Positions 26,276 to 36,277 of a stretch of 64,000 bases of DNA are shown here, piece by piece (the stretch's first letter is position 1; each line of letters opens with the position of its first letter). A model generated the notes under the pieces. The model was not told the DNA's origin. It worked only from the letters and a program-made list of their open reading frames with translations, and ran no database searches. Both the position numbers and the translations under genes were made by a program. Origin of the DNA: GWE2-42-39 sp963668595 (GTDB lineage Bacteria; Bacteroidota; Bacteroidia; Bacteroidales; Prolixibacteraceae); contig OY764876.1 in NCBI GenBank assembly GCA_963668595.1, positions 2,914,001 to 2,978,000 on the forward strand, in the 5' to 3' direction.

Positions 26276-27259
26276 TTGAAGAAAAAGTTTTTAGTCATAC
26301 GATTTAGTTCCATCGGCGATATTGTACTCACTTCGCCTGTAGTACGATTACTAAAGGTACACTATCCGGATGCCGGGATTCATTTCCTTACCAAGCAAAA
26401 ACACACCTGTTTGCTGGAAGCCAATCCGTATATTGATAAAGTGTATGCCTTCAACAAAAATCTGGAAGAAGTAATTCCCTCGCTAAAACAGGAAAACTAC
26501 AGTGCCATCATCGACCTGCACCACAACCTGCGCAGCATGAAAGTAAAACATGCCTTGCCGGTTCCGGCGTATTCCTTTCAAAAACTCAACTTTGAAAAAT
26601 GGTTACTTGTTACATTCAAAATCGACAAGTTGCCCAATATTCATATTGTTGAACGCTACCTTGAAACATTGTCGCCACTGGGAATTACCAACGACGGACA
26701 AGGACTTGATTACTTCATTCCTGAACAGGAAAATTTCAGACAAGAACATTTGCCAGCCAATTTCCAGCAGGGATATATTGCAATCATTCTGGCAGGAACT
26801 TACTTCACCAAACGATTACCGGCCAGCAAGTATCTGCCTTTGCTTCAAAATAAAAATTACCACTTCGTACTTTTGGGTGGCAGCGAAGAACAAACCACTG
26901 CCGAAAGAATTTTGTCAACCTGCGGAAATAATGTTATCAGCTACTGCGGAAAACTAAGCATCAACCAATCGGCATCGCTGGTGCAACAAGCCCGCCTTGT
27001 TATCAGTAACGACACCGGATTAATGCATATTGCCGCCGCTTTCCGAAAAAAAATACTTTCTGTATGGGGAAATACTGTTCCTCAACTGGGCATGCATCCC
27101 TATCTGCCTGCCGATGGATCGAAAATGCTCGAAGTGAACGGGCTAAAATGCAGGCCATGCTCTAAACTCGGCAAGAATGAATGCCCCAAGAGACACTTCC
27201 GGTGCATGAACGATATTTCGGAAATGTCGCTCGTTAATTGGGTGAAAAATAATTACTAG
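26276..27259 (+). CDS. Glycosyltransferase family 9 (heptosyltransferase-like)
   Basis: The 327-residue protein opens with KKFLVIRFSSIGDIVLTSPVV, the N-terminal signature of family 9 glycosyltransferases. It has the C-domain sugar-nucleotide segment SNDTGLMHIAAAF and a Cys-rich stretch (LKCRPCSKLGKNECPKRHFRCM) that is frequent in these proteins. They add heptose or related sugars to lipid A core at the inner membrane. The start is TTG, since no ATG precedes the conserved motif. This start lies directly after the atpDC terminator T run, leaving little room for a leader, so the gene may depend on partial readthrough. Confidence 0.87.
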   Translation: MKKKFLVIRFSSIGDIVLTSPVVRLLKVHYPDAGIHFLTKQKHTCLLEANPYIDKVYAFNKNLEEVIPSLKQENYSAIIDLHHNLRSMKVKHALPVPAYSFQKLNFEKWLLVTFKIDKLPNIHIVERYLETLSPLGITNDGQGLDYFIPEQENFRQEHLPANFQQGYIAIILAGTYFTKRLPASKYLPLLQNKNYHFVLLGGSEEQTTAERILSTCGNNVISYCGKLSINQSASLVQQARLVISNDTGLMHIAAAFRKKILSVWGNTVPQLGMHPYLPADGSKMLEVNGLKCRPCSKLGKNECPKRHFRCMNDISEMSLVNWVKNNY

Positions 27260-27277
27260 CCAGCCTAAAATACCCGT

Positions 27278-28138
27278 TTAATGTTTCGTTATCAATTTCT
27301 GTTGCGAACGGAATTCGCTGGGAGTACATCCTTTCTGCGACTTAAACGAACGATTGAAGTTGGATATATTATTGAATCCACTGTCGAAGCATATTTCTGA
27401 AATGTTCTTCTCAGTCTCAATCAACAAACGAGCTGCGTGTCCAATTCGGAGATCGGTTAAATAATCGGAAAACGAACGTTGCGTGCGCTTTTTAAAGAAG
27501 TGGCTAAAAGCCGACGGAGTCATCGAAACCAGCTGGGCAACATCATTTATTTTGATCGGGTTCATCAGATTGTCGTATAAATACTGATTTACCAGTTTTA
27601 TTCTCCGGCTTTTTGAGGTATCAAATTGTCCCACGTATGATGGTGACGAAAGAGTAAGCTGGTTTCTCGAAATCGACAAATCGTATAATATTGACAAGAA
27701 TTCCAGCAACGAATCAAAACCACGAATTTCGGTGAGGCGAAAAATACGATCAACCATATTCGCCGTTGTATCCTGCGAAAACAAAACCCCCATTTGCGAT
27801 CGATCGAGCAACTCACGAATAGGAATAGTCAGTTTTCGGGACAATGCTTTTTCGCTGAGAAAATCAGGATGAAACTGAATTGTGACAACCTGAACTCCTT
27901 CTTCATCACCTGTCCATGCATGTGGTGTATTCGGACCAATCAGTACCAAATCAGGATGCTGATACTCTTTAATTGAATCGCCAATAATACGTTTCCCTTT
28001 CGAATGCATCACCAAATTTAACTCGTATTCCGGATGGTAATGCACCGGAAAATCAAACTTGGCATTTCGGTGATTTAATACGATAAAAAAGTCATCGTCT
28101 GACAGTGGTGTAATTTCCCGAACAATTCGTTTATTCAT
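27278..28138 (-). CDS. AraC-family regulator of PUL 1
   Basis: The 286-residue protein has an N-terminal cupin-like sensing domain (FPVHYHPEYELNLVM, ligand-type histidines; HAWTGDEE) and a C-terminal AraC double helix-turn-helix (residues about 185-280; DVAQLVSMTPSAFSHFFKKRTQRSFSDYL and ISEICFDSGFNNISNFNRSFKSQKGCTPSEFR). It probably binds a sugar and activates the divergently transcribed SusC/SusD operon. The open frame extends to 28225, but MNKRIVREITPL at 28138 begins the cupin domain, so the longer version is unlikely. It converges on the glycosyltransferase gene 18 bases away. Confidence 0.87.
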   Translation of the reverse strand: MNKRIVREITPLSDDDFFIVLNHRNAKFDFPVHYHPEYELNLVMHSKGKRIIGDSIKEYQHPDLVLIGPNTPHAWTGDEEGVQVVTIQFHPDFLSEKALSRKLTIPIRELLDRSQMGVLFSQDTTANMVDRIFRLTEIRGFDSLLEFLSILYDLSISRNQLTLSSPSYVGQFDTSKSRRIKLVNQYLYDNLMNPIKINDVAQLVSMTPSAFSHFFKKRTQRSFSDYLTDLRIGHAARLLIETEKNISEICFDSGFNNISNFNRSFKSQKGCTPSEFRSQQKLITKH

Positions 28139-28354
28139 ATTCTCAACTGAATCGATATGTTTTATAATATAAGTACGTCGCAAATATAAGTAATTGAATT
28201 CATAATTATACCATACCATATACATTTATTATACATTGTATTACAGTAGAATAAAAACAATTAAAAAGTCACACACATACAATTCGAGAAATATTGTTTC
28301 ATTAAAATACACACAATTAACCTTAAAGGCAAATTATGCTTTTATTTATATCAT

Positions 28355-28362
28355 TAGTTTTG
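28355..28362 (+). promoter_or_regulatory. -7 element of PUL 1 operon
   Basis: TAGTTTTG fits TAnnTTTG and lies 28 bases before the SusC start. No TTG is present about 19 bases upstream. That absence is expected if the AraC-type regulator must activate this promoter. The 251-base gap to the regulator also contains AT-rich TATACATT-type repeats at about 28218-28243 that might be operators. Confidence 0.5.
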
Positions 28363-28389
28363 CTCCCATCAAATTAAACTAAACATTCT

Positions 28390-31300
28390 ATGCCAATGAA
28401 AAAGAGGAACTGGTTACTTCGATTGACTTTGCTTGCAATCATGTTTAACCTTGCGATATGGTCTTCATTCGCACAATCGCTAAAAGTTCATGGGACAGTG
28501 GCCAGCAAACAGGGAGAAGCAATCCCCGGGGTCAGTATCGTTGAAAAAGGAACAATGAACGGTACCACTACATCTGTCTCTGGTGAATATCGGATTGAAT
28601 TAACGACCAAAGATCCTGTTTTGGTTTTTTCTTTCGTAGGTTATAAATCAACCGAAATTAAGGTAAACGGAAAATCACTTTTAAATGTCACTTTGGAGGA
28701 AGAAGTTCAGGGCCTCGACGAAGTTGTTGTCGTTGGGTACGGAACCGTTAAAAAAAGTGACCTTACCGGATCGGTAAGTACAGTAAAAGTTGAAGCGCTA
28801 AACAATACACCGGCAAATTCAATCGACGGACTTCTGCAAGGTCGTTCGGCTGGTTTGCAGGTTATTAATTCGTCTCAGGATCCGGGAGCCAGCTCAACGG
28901 TTCGCATTCGCGGGGGTAGTTCTCTTCGTGGATCAAATTCGCCGTTGCTGGTTGTCGATGGCTTCCCACTCGGTGAAGCCGGTAACCTGAAACAGATAAA
29001 CCCGGCCGATATTGTTTCTGTTGAGGTATTGAAAGATGCCTCTGCTTCAGCCATCTACGGATCACGGGGAGCCAATGGGGTAATCATGATTACAACCAAC
29101 AAAGCTAAAGAAGGCACTACTACGGTAAGTATCCGGCAACAAACAACCTTGTCTCAATTCTCATCAAAATTATCGCTTTGGAATGATCCGATATTAATGG
29201 CACAATTAAATAACGAAGATCGGGTTAATGCCAAGCTTCCTCCACTTTTTATTGGCGAAACAAACTCGAACGGGGTTTACTATCCGTCAATAGAAGAGTT
29301 ACAGAATGGAACATGGCCTTATTTTACTCATTGGGATGAAATTGTATTCCGCGACGCTCCTGTTTCAAACAATACAACCGTGTCAATCAATAGTGCGAAC
29401 CAAAAAACTTCGTTTAATCTGAGTGTAAACTACTTTGACGAACAAGGGATTTATATCAAAGACGATTATCAGAAAGGAATCATCAAATTGGCTGTCGATC
29501 ATAAAGTGTTTGATAATTTAACCATTCGCACTTCTAATTTATTTTCGAAAAACTATCGCAACAACAATGGTGGACTTGCTTACTACCGGAATCCTCTCTG
29601 GCCGGTTTATAATGCCGATGGTTCTTACTTCCTGGCAGGCCAGAATGACTACTCACATCCGCTTGCTCTTACAGAACATGTTACAAACAAGGGCAGTGGA
29701 CTGGATTATATTTCTTCGTGGATGGTAGATTTCCAAATTACTGATTACCTGAATCTTAAATCACAGGTTAATTACAAATACGGAAGTTCTATTTCAGATG
29801 CATATTATCCGAAAGTTTATACTGAAACTGGTGATTTCAATAATGGTGCTGCAACATTGAGTAACTGGATGGGACAAAATGTTGTGTCGGAAACCTACCT
29901 GACCTTTGATAAGACATTTGCTGACTTGCATAAATTCAACGCCATGTTAGGTCATTCGTATGAATACAGCATGAGTCGCGGCTCGACGCTGAATTCGTAC
30001 GATTTTGTAAACGAAGCTACCGGAAATGAAAATATGTCGTCGGGTGACCCGGAAAAGAATAGACATTCAAATAGTTATTCTTCTACCAAACTACTTTCAT
30101 TCATGGGACGTATTAACTATTCGTTCCGCGATACTTACCTTTTTACTGCAACAATGCGTGCTGACGGTTCATCAAAATTTGGAGCCAACAATAAATGGGC
30201 TTATTTCCCATCTGGAGCAGTAAGCTGGAAGGCACATAACGAAGAATTCATCAAATCAATGGGAATTTTCGACGAACTGAAAGTGCGTTTAAGTTATGGT
30301 ATCTCCGGAAACCAAGGTATTTCTCCATACCAAACACTCAGCCGCTACGGTGTTGAGCAATATTACGACAACGGAAAATGGAACACTGCCATCGGGCCGG
30401 GCTACATCGTAGGATACGAAGGCGACAGCTATCGTTTTAAAATCTGGGGAGGTATTCCAAATGTTGATTTGAAATGGGAAACAACAGCTCAAAGCGATTT
30501 GGGTCTCGATATGGCATTCCTCGATCGCCGTTTGCGTGTAACATTCGACTACTATGTAAAAAATACTTCGGACCTGCTTCGTGAACGCATTCTGTCTCTT
30601 TCTTCAGGCTACAACCGTATGTGGGTAAACGATGGCGAGATTCAGAATAAAGGATTTGAGCTCTCTGTTGACGGAGATATTATCCGCAAGAAAGACCTCA
30701 ACTTTTCAGCATCATTTATTTTCTCGAAAAATAAAAACGAAGTAAAAAGTCTTGGGAATGAAATAACTTCTGGTTTGAATACCGATTACATTACCGGAAT
30801 GAAATACGAATTCTGGGGTTCATCGCTTTCAACATTCCGCCAAAACCCGAATATTTTGGCAATTGGCCAACCAATCAATGTATTTTACGGCTATAAAGTG
30901 GATGGAATCATTCAAACCGAAGAAGAAGGATTGGCTGCAGGACTTACAGGAGCCATGGCAAAACCGGGCGAATTTAAATACGTTGATCTAAGTGGCGACG
31001 GTGCTTTCAGCGACAAAGACCGCACGATCATTGGCGACCCGAATCCAGATTTCACAGCCAGTTTATCGCTGAATGCTGAATACAAAAACTTCGATTTACA
31101 AGTGTTCTTCAATGGCGTTTTCGGCAACGATATTCTCTACCAGAATATGTGGGGAGGCCAGGCAAATACGATGCCTTTGCGCTGGACACAGGACAACCCC
31201 AACAACGATTACCCAAGCCTTCGTCAGGACAGAACTTACTACTTGTCGGATTGGTATGTTAAAGATGGCTCGTTTGTTCGCGTACAGAACGTAACGCTTG

Positions 31301-31485
31301 GATACAATTATCATCCGAAAAGTCTGAAATGGTTATCGAATGTACGCTTGTATGTCGATGGATCAAACCTCTACACATTCACAAAATTCAAAGGATACGA
31401 TCCGGAAGTTGGAACCAACGGAATCTACTGGGGAGGCTATCCTCGTTTACGGAAATGGACATTTGGACTTGATATAACCTTCTAA
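28390..31485 (+). CDS. SusC-like TonB-dependent transporter (PUL 1)
   Basis: The 1031-residue outer-membrane protein has a signal peptide (to SSFAQ), a carboxypeptidase-like regulatory domain (about 30-110; GTVASKQGEAIPGVSIVEKG), the Ton box region DEVVVVGYGTVKKSDLTG, a plug domain (RIRGGSSLRGSNSPLLVVDGFP, LKDASASAIYGSRGANGVIMITT) and a long beta-barrel ending in Phe. It imports oligosaccharides bound by SusD. It lacks the N-terminal STN domain found in the second SusC here, consistent with control by an AraC regulator rather than a sigma/anti-sigma pair. A second Met at 28396 is an alternative start. Confidence 0.95.
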   Translation: MPMKKRNWLLRLTLLAIMFNLAIWSSFAQSLKVHGTVASKQGEAIPGVSIVEKGTMNGTTTSVSGEYRIELTTKDPVLVFSFVGYKSTEIKVNGKSLLNVTLEEEVQGLDEVVVVGYGTVKKSDLTGSVSTVKVEALNNTPANSIDGLLQGRSAGLQVINSSQDPGASSTVRIRGGSSLRGSNSPLLVVDGFPLGEAGNLKQINPADIVSVEVLKDASASAIYGSRGANGVIMITTNKAKEGTTTVSIRQQTTLSQFSSKLSLWNDPILMAQLNNEDRVNAKLPPLFIGETNSNGVYYPSIEELQNGTWPYFTHWDEIVFRDAPVSNNTTVSINSANQKTSFNLSVNYFDEQGIYIKDDYQKGIIKLAVDHKVFDNLTIRTSNLFSKNYRNNNGGLAYYRNPLWPVYNADGSYFLAGQNDYSHPLALTEHVTNKGSGLDYISSWMVDFQITDYLNLKSQVNYKYGSSISDAYYPKVYTETGDFNNGAATLSNWMGQNVVSETYLTFDKTFADLHKFNAMLGHSYEYSMSRGSTLNSYDFVNEATGNENMSSGDPEKNRHSNSYSSTKLLSFMGRINYSFRDTYLFTATMRADGSSKFGANNKWAYFPSGAVSWKAHNEEFIKSMGIFDELKVRLSYGISGNQGISPYQTLSRYGVEQYYDNGKWNTAIGPGYIVGYEGDSYRFKIWGGIPNVDLKWETTAQSDLGLDMAFLDRRLRVTFDYYVKNTSDLLRERILSLSSGYNRMWVNDGEIQNKGFELSVDGDIIRKKDLNFSASFIFSKNKNEVKSLGNEITSGLNTDYITGMKYEFWGSSLSTFRQNPNILAIGQPINVFYGYKVDGIIQTEEEGLAAGLTGAMAKPGEFKYVDLSGDGAFSDKDRTIIGDPNPDFTASLSLNAEYKNFDLQVFFNGVFGNDILYQNMWGGQANTMPLRWTQDNPNNDYPSLRQDRTYYLSDWYVKDGSFVRVQNVTLGYNYHPKSLKWLSNVRLYVDGSNLYTFTKFKGYDPEVGTNGIYWGGYPRLRKWTFGLDITF

Positions 31486-31499
31486 TTAAAACGACCGAT

Positions 31500-33005
31500 A
31501 TGAAAACAAAAATATTTTCACTTCTACTGATATTAGGCCTGATGGCTGGTTCCTGCGACCTCAATGAAGAACCATACGGGTTCTATTCTGAAGATAATTT
31601 TTATAAAACTGCGGCTGATGCCGAAGCGTCACTGATGTTTGCGTACAATGCACTTACTTTTCTTGAATATTCCCGTGGTATTTTTTACATCGGAGAACTT
31701 GCATCCGACAACTGTGATGTAAAAGCTGATGAAGGTTACGGTTCGCAACAATTAAATAACTGGACTGCCGATGCTTCGAACGAAACACTGACGTACTTCT
31801 TCAAATACTGTTTTATTGCCATCAACCGGTCGAATGCAGTAATTGATAATGTGGAAAACAGCACTTTCGATTCGAGCATAAAAAACCGCTTACTGGGTGA
31901 AGCTTATTTCCTTCGGGCATACAATTATTTTAGTCTGGTCCGTGTTTTTGGTCTGGTGCCAATTCAGAAAAACATGGTGAAGAGTATTTCTCAAACCTCT
32001 CCGAACATGGCCAAAAACCTGGATGAGCTGTATGATTTTATTATCTCGGATCTAACTCAGGCTGAAAGTTTACTGGAAGTTAACCAGAAAGTAGGCCGTG
32101 CCGATAAAGTGGCAGCACAGGCATTATTGGCAAAAATTTACCTGACAATTGCTTCGTCGAAAGAAAGCGGCGTGGCTAAATACACAGAGATGTCGGCTGA
32201 TGTAAACCAGATGTACGAACAAGCTGCTACATGGTCGCATAAAGTATTGTACGATCAAAGTCAATATGCACTCGATAATAACTTGCTTCATATTTACGAT
32301 ATTGATGCTCCGGACGGACCGGAACATATTTTCATCATGTCGATGGATCGTACCGGTTTGAATGAAGGCAACTATTCAAAAATCGGAATGATGTTTCACC
32401 CTTGGGTGGATGGAGTTCCATTTTATCTGAAAAATCCGGACAATACATTTACTTATGCGACCAACGGATGGGAAGTTTTCATGACCAACACTGCATTCTA
32501 TAACACATTTGATGCTTCGGACAAACGTAAAACTGATCTGATTGTATCGAACGTTTACAACGCCAGCGGAACAGTTGTAGGTAGCATAGGCGGAAAAATA
32601 AAATATCCGTTCACCCGTAAATATGTTGATCCTCAGTTTGTAGGACAAAAATCGAGTGCAAAACCATACCTGATTCGTTTTTCAGATGTGGCCCTGACAT
32701 ACGCCGAAGCAGTGGGCCCAACCACTGATGGTTATCTGTGGATCAATAAAATAAGAAACCGTGCAGGCCTGGGAGATTTAACGCCGGGTTTATCGGCAAG
32801 CGACTTTAGAAATGCAGTTGTACAGGAACGTGCATGGGAACTGGCTTTTGAAGGACAACGTTTGTACGATCTTCGCCGCAAGGCAATGGTTGTTGCAAAA
32901 GATCCGAAAGCTGCTGCTGCCGGAATTACTGAAGCTCAGGCTGCATTCTATCCGATTCCTCAAATGGAAATCGACTTAAATGTCAATGCATCATCAAACC
33001 AGTAG
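31500..33005 (+). CDS. SusD/RagB-like glycan-binding lipoprotein (PUL 1)
   Basis: The 501-residue protein starts with a lipoprotein signal (LILGLMAGSC, Cys19 lipidated) followed by DLNEEP. It has the tetratricopeptide-like core of SusD (LGEAYFLRAYNYFSLVRVFG, RADKVAAQALLAKIYLTIAS) and a C-terminal RagB segment with INKIRNRAGLGDL and ERAWELAFEGQRLYDLRRK. It sits on the outer surface as the lid of the SusC channel. It begins 14 bases after susC. Confidence 0.95.
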   Translation: MKTKIFSLLLILGLMAGSCDLNEEPYGFYSEDNFYKTAADAEASLMFAYNALTFLEYSRGIFYIGELASDNCDVKADEGYGSQQLNNWTADASNETLTYFFKYCFIAINRSNAVIDNVENSTFDSSIKNRLLGEAYFLRAYNYFSLVRVFGLVPIQKNMVKSISQTSPNMAKNLDELYDFIISDLTQAESLLEVNQKVGRADKVAAQALLAKIYLTIASSKESGVAKYTEMSADVNQMYEQAATWSHKVLYDQSQYALDNNLLHIYDIDAPDGPEHIFIMSMDRTGLNEGNYSKIGMMFHPWVDGVPFYLKNPDNTFTYATNGWEVFMTNTAFYNTFDASDKRKTDLIVSNVYNASGTVVGSIGGKIKYPFTRKYVDPQFVGQKSSAKPYLIRFSDVALTYAEAVGPTTDGYLWINKIRNRAGLGDLTPGLSASDFRNAVVQERAWELAFEGQRLYDLRRKAMVVAKDPKAAAAGITEAQAAFYPIPQMEIDLNVNASSNQ

Positions 33006-33026
33006 TAACAACAAAATCGAAGAGAA

Positions 33027-33962
33027 ATGAGAAAATTAACTTATATAGCTCTGTTCCTGACTATCGGCATGATGTTCTCCTGTCAGAAAGATCCAATGTC
33101 GGACATCAACGACGGAGACTGGAATAAAGAACGAAACATTATTGGGATCACTTTTGCCGACCAGGTGGGAGACGCAACAATAACCCGCGTTGGCAACAAT
33201 GCTGAAATCAACTTTACGTACAATACCAGCGCCAGTGCCGATTTTAGTGCTATCAAAATTCAGAAAATGGAAATTTCCTATGGAGCCAGTTCTTCAGTGA
33301 ATGTAGGCGATGTCCTAAATTTCCAGAACGACTCAAAATCAACTACTATCTCGGTAACCCCAGCCAATGGAGAACCTTTGACCTGGACTGTAAAACTGAC
33401 CCCGTTTACTGAAACACTACTTGGAACCTGGAATATTAGTGGTTTGTATGTGTATGGAGGGACAGGTCCGGCATACGGTGGGGCTTCTACTGCAAAAATG
33501 AGCGATAAATCATGGTGCTGGTCAACAACTGAAGGTCCTGATAAAGAACACGACAATACGCTTACGTTCACGATGGAAGGAATTACTTCAGAAGGAAATA
33601 CCTACGGAAAAATTGTGAATGCAGCAGGAGCCGACGGCAAATATGCAAATTTCATGTATGTGGCTAAAACTCCGAATATTGATCTGAATAAATTCTACCG
33701 CACAATTCCGAAAGGAGAAGGTAAATGGATGAGAAATTACGCCACGGGAACGGTAACCTTTACGTTTGCCGATGGAACCACAAAAACTGGTTCGTTCGAT
33801 GCTCCGGGAACGTATAATCTTGGAGATGGTAAATCGCGGACACTGACAACCTATGCATTCTCTTTTACTCTGAATGGAGTTGACGACTGGGGAAGTATTT
33901 ATACCGATTACGACCGTTTTGTAAGTCGTCCCCGCAAATATTGGGTAGATATTAAAAAATAA
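33027..33962 (+). CDS. Surface lipoprotein, DUF5018-like, probable glycan-binding
   Basis: The 311-residue protein has a lipoprotein signal (LFLTIGMMFSC). An N-terminal beta-rich domain (about 30-125) follows, with MEISYGASSSVNVGD and ANGEPLTWTVKLTPF, resembling the cohesin-like DUF5018 repeat of Bacteroidota surface proteins. The C-terminal 180 residues are rich in Gly, Thr and aromatic residues and are not recognised. By position after SusD it is the SusE/SusF equivalent and probably binds the substrate glycan at the cell surface. No catalytic motif is visible. Confidence 0.7.
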   Translation: MRKLTYIALFLTIGMMFSCQKDPMSDINDGDWNKERNIIGITFADQVGDATITRVGNNAEINFTYNTSASADFSAIKIQKMEISYGASSSVNVGDVLNFQNDSKSTTISVTPANGEPLTWTVKLTPFTETLLGTWNISGLYVYGGTGPAYGGASTAKMSDKSWCWSTTEGPDKEHDNTLTFTMEGITSEGNTYGKIVNAAGADGKYANFMYVAKTPNIDLNKFYRTIPKGEGKWMRNYATGTVTFTFADGTTKTGSFDAPGTYNLGDGKSRTLTTYAFSFTLNGVDDWGSIYTDYDRFVSRPRKYWVDIKK

Positions 33963-33988
33963 TAATCGATTGCCCTTTTAATGAAAAA

Positions 33989-34032
33989 CCACATCAGGAG
34001 CAGCACTAAAAATTACACTGTTTCTGATGTGG
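33989..34032 (+). terminator. Hairpin between lipoprotein and SGNH gene
   Basis: CCACATCAG (33989-33997) and CTGATGTGG (34024-34032) are fully complementary. Only a weak T run follows (CAATTTT), so it may end the susCD transcript partly or protect its 3' end. Confidence 0.55.
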
Positions 34033-34108
34033 TCATCAATTTTGAAAAATTTAAACCAATGAACAAGTTGGTTGCAAACAGCAATCAATCAGACCATAAA
34101 ATATCAGC

Positions 34109-36256
34109 ATGAAAAAAATCTTTACCTTGTTTATCATGTTCCTGATTGCCGGAGGACTTAATCTTCAGGCTAAAGATGGAGTAATAAAAATTGTTGTGTT
34201 GGGCTCGTCCACCGCAGCCGGCACCGGGCCGCAAAACCCAGCAAACGCGTGGGTAAATCAATACAAGCAGTATGTAAAATCGGTGAATTCGTCGAGCGAT
34301 GTTATTAACCTTGCCGTAGGAGGATATACAACTTATCATGTAATGCCTTCGGATTACACTCCTCCAACCGACCGGCCATCGCCCAATGCAGAACACAACA
34401 TCACCAAAGCATTGAGCTATTCTCCGGATGTAATCATTATCAACTTGCCAACAAATGATGCGAACGGCAATTATACCGTTACCGAACAGCTGAATAATTA
34501 TAAAGCGATTCTGGCTAAAGCAGCTGAGAAAAATGTTCCGGTATATATAACAACCACCCAACCACGCAATTTTTCGGCCGATCAGCGACAAAACCTGATT
34601 GCCATGCGCGATTCAACCATCAAAAAAATGGGAACTAAAGCCATCGACTTCTGGACCGACATAGCCAATGCCGATGGCACAATTAATACAACCTACGATA
34701 TGGGTGACGGTGTTCACCTGAACGATGCCGCACACACGGTTCTGAAAGACCGCGTAGTGAAATCGAGTGTGCTTACTTACAGCCGTAGCGACAACGACAA
34801 GGATACTATCAACATTGATTTTGGAACCACTATTTCAACCGGAAACTGGAATAACTTAAATACCGCAACGCAGGATACAATTTTGAATCTGATCAATACC
34901 CAAAAACAAAATACGGGTATTTCAGTTTGGATACATGATGCTTTTACGGGTGTTAATACCGCGGGAACCACTACGCCTGATGCAAGTCTGAAAATGCCGG
35001 CATCGGCCACTTCCGATAGTTTCTTCGGAAGCGAAGGTGCCCACAATGGTGTAACTGAAGCAACAGGTGGTATTACTCTTTCAGGCTTGAACAGAAACAG
35101 CAAATATTCATTTACCTTCTTTGCCTCACGCGCTGGAGCTACCGATAATCGCGAAACACAGTACAAGGTTAGCGGTAAAACTGATCAAACGGCAACGCTT
35201 AACCCGGCAAACAACACGGCCAATGCCGTTACCATTACCGATGTATTTCCTGCCGCCAACGGAACAATCATTATCACCGTTTCGCCCGGGCCGAACAACA
35301 ACAACTCGTTAAAATATTATTTCCTTGGAGCAATTCGTATGACTTCCGAAAAACAAGAGGTTGTTTACGATAGCGACGGAACCATTAATGTGGATTTCGG
35401 AGACAAACTTTCAACCGGAAACTGGAACAATTTAACCATTCCAACCGGAGGTGAAGTATTATCCGATCTGGTAAATACTGAAGGAAACAGCACTGGTTTT
35501 TCATTGTGGGTACACGATGCTTTTACCGGAGTAAATACTGTTGGAACCACCACTCCGGATGCATCGCTGGACATGAGTGCAAACGCCACTTCTGATAGTT
35601 TCTTTGGAAGTGAAGGCGCACATAGCGGAGTAACCGAAGCCACCGGTGGAATAACTCTGGGCGGACTAAACGCCAATACGAAATTCGCATTCTCATTCTT
35701 TGCCTCACGCGATCAGGTGACCGACAACCGCGAAGCAAAATACAAAGTAACCGGTCTAACCGAGGAAACTGTTTATCTCGATGCTTCGAATAACAAGAAG
35801 AATATAGTCAAAGTACTTTACATGCGCCCGGCCGAAAACGGAACGATTAAAATTGATGTGGCTCCTGGACCAAATAACAATAATAGTCTGAAATATTACT
35901 ATTTGGGTGCCATGCGTATTGACTATGCAACAGTACCAACCAGTGCTGAAACAGAATTGACAATACCCGCAAACGAAATGCCGGTGTCGGTATTCCCGAA
36001 TCCAACGGCTGACAAAGTAACATTCAGTTGCAATTTGCCTGAAGCTGGCGACCTGCAAATTCAGGTTTACAACATCAGCGGCCAACTGGAACAGGTAATC
36101 AACCGGGCCAATCGTTCTGCCAGTCAATGCACCATTCAGTGGGATGGTACAACCAGCCAGGGCACTAAACTGAACGCAGGTGTTCATTTTTGCCGCATCA
36201 GTTTAAATGGAGCCGGGAAAACATATTCGACTACACAAAAACTACTTGTTAAGTAA
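34109..36256 (+). CDS. T9SS-exported SGNH esterase with duplicated module
   Basis: The 715-residue protein has a signal peptide (to LNLQA) and an SGNH hydrolase domain at residues about 25-225 (VVLGSSTAAGTGP nucleophile block, LAVGGYTT, LPTNDANG, DMGDGVHLND). Two tandem copies of a ~180-residue beta-rich module follow (about 230-410 and 422-605), and a type IX secretion C-terminal sorting domain closes it (VFPNPTADKVTFSC, then a TTQKLLVK end). It should be exported by the Por system and may be surface-bound. A role in deacylating the PUL 1 glycan is inferred from the esterase domain. The repeats resemble lectin-type modules but are not recognised. Confidence 0.85.
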   Translation: MKKIFTLFIMFLIAGGLNLQAKDGVIKIVVLGSSTAAGTGPQNPANAWVNQYKQYVKSVNSSSDVINLAVGGYTTYHVMPSDYTPPTDRPSPNAEHNITKALSYSPDVIIINLPTNDANGNYTVTEQLNNYKAILAKAAEKNVPVYITTTQPRNFSADQRQNLIAMRDSTIKKMGTKAIDFWTDIANADGTINTTYDMGDGVHLNDAAHTVLKDRVVKSSVLTYSRSDNDKDTINIDFGTTISTGNWNNLNTATQDTILNLINTQKQNTGISVWIHDAFTGVNTAGTTTPDASLKMPASATSDSFFGSEGAHNGVTEATGGITLSGLNRNSKYSFTFFASRAGATDNRETQYKVSGKTDQTATLNPANNTANAVTITDVFPAANGTIIITVSPGPNNNNSLKYYFLGAIRMTSEKQEVVYDSDGTINVDFGDKLSTGNWNNLTIPTGGEVLSDLVNTEGNSTGFSLWVHDAFTGVNTVGTTTPDASLDMSANATSDSFFGSEGAHSGVTEATGGITLGGLNANTKFAFSFFASRDQVTDNREAKYKVTGLTEETVYLDASNNKKNIVKVLYMRPAENGTIKIDVAPGPNNNNSLKYYYLGAMRIDYATVPTSAETELTIPANEMPVSVFPNPTADKVTFSCNLPEAGDLQIQVYNISGQLEQVINRANRSASQCTIQWDGTTSQGTKLNAGVHFCRISLNGAGKTYSTTQKLLVK
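34798..35922 (+). repeat. Tandem duplication inside the T9SS SGNH gene
   Basis: Two units of about 545 bases (34798-35342 and 35374-35922) encode near-identical modules. Both run from INxDFGxxxSTGNWNNL through HDAFTGVNTxGTTTPDASL and SDSFFGSEGAH to PGPNNNNSLKYY. The third-codon differences show that the duplication is not recent. Confidence 0.85.
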
Positions 36257-36277
36257 AAACGCAAAAGTAAACGGATG

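Noticed and set aside
34798..35922. CRISPR or satellite-like repeat
   Set aside because: The repeat unit is about 545 bases, in frame and protein-coding, so it is a domain duplication.
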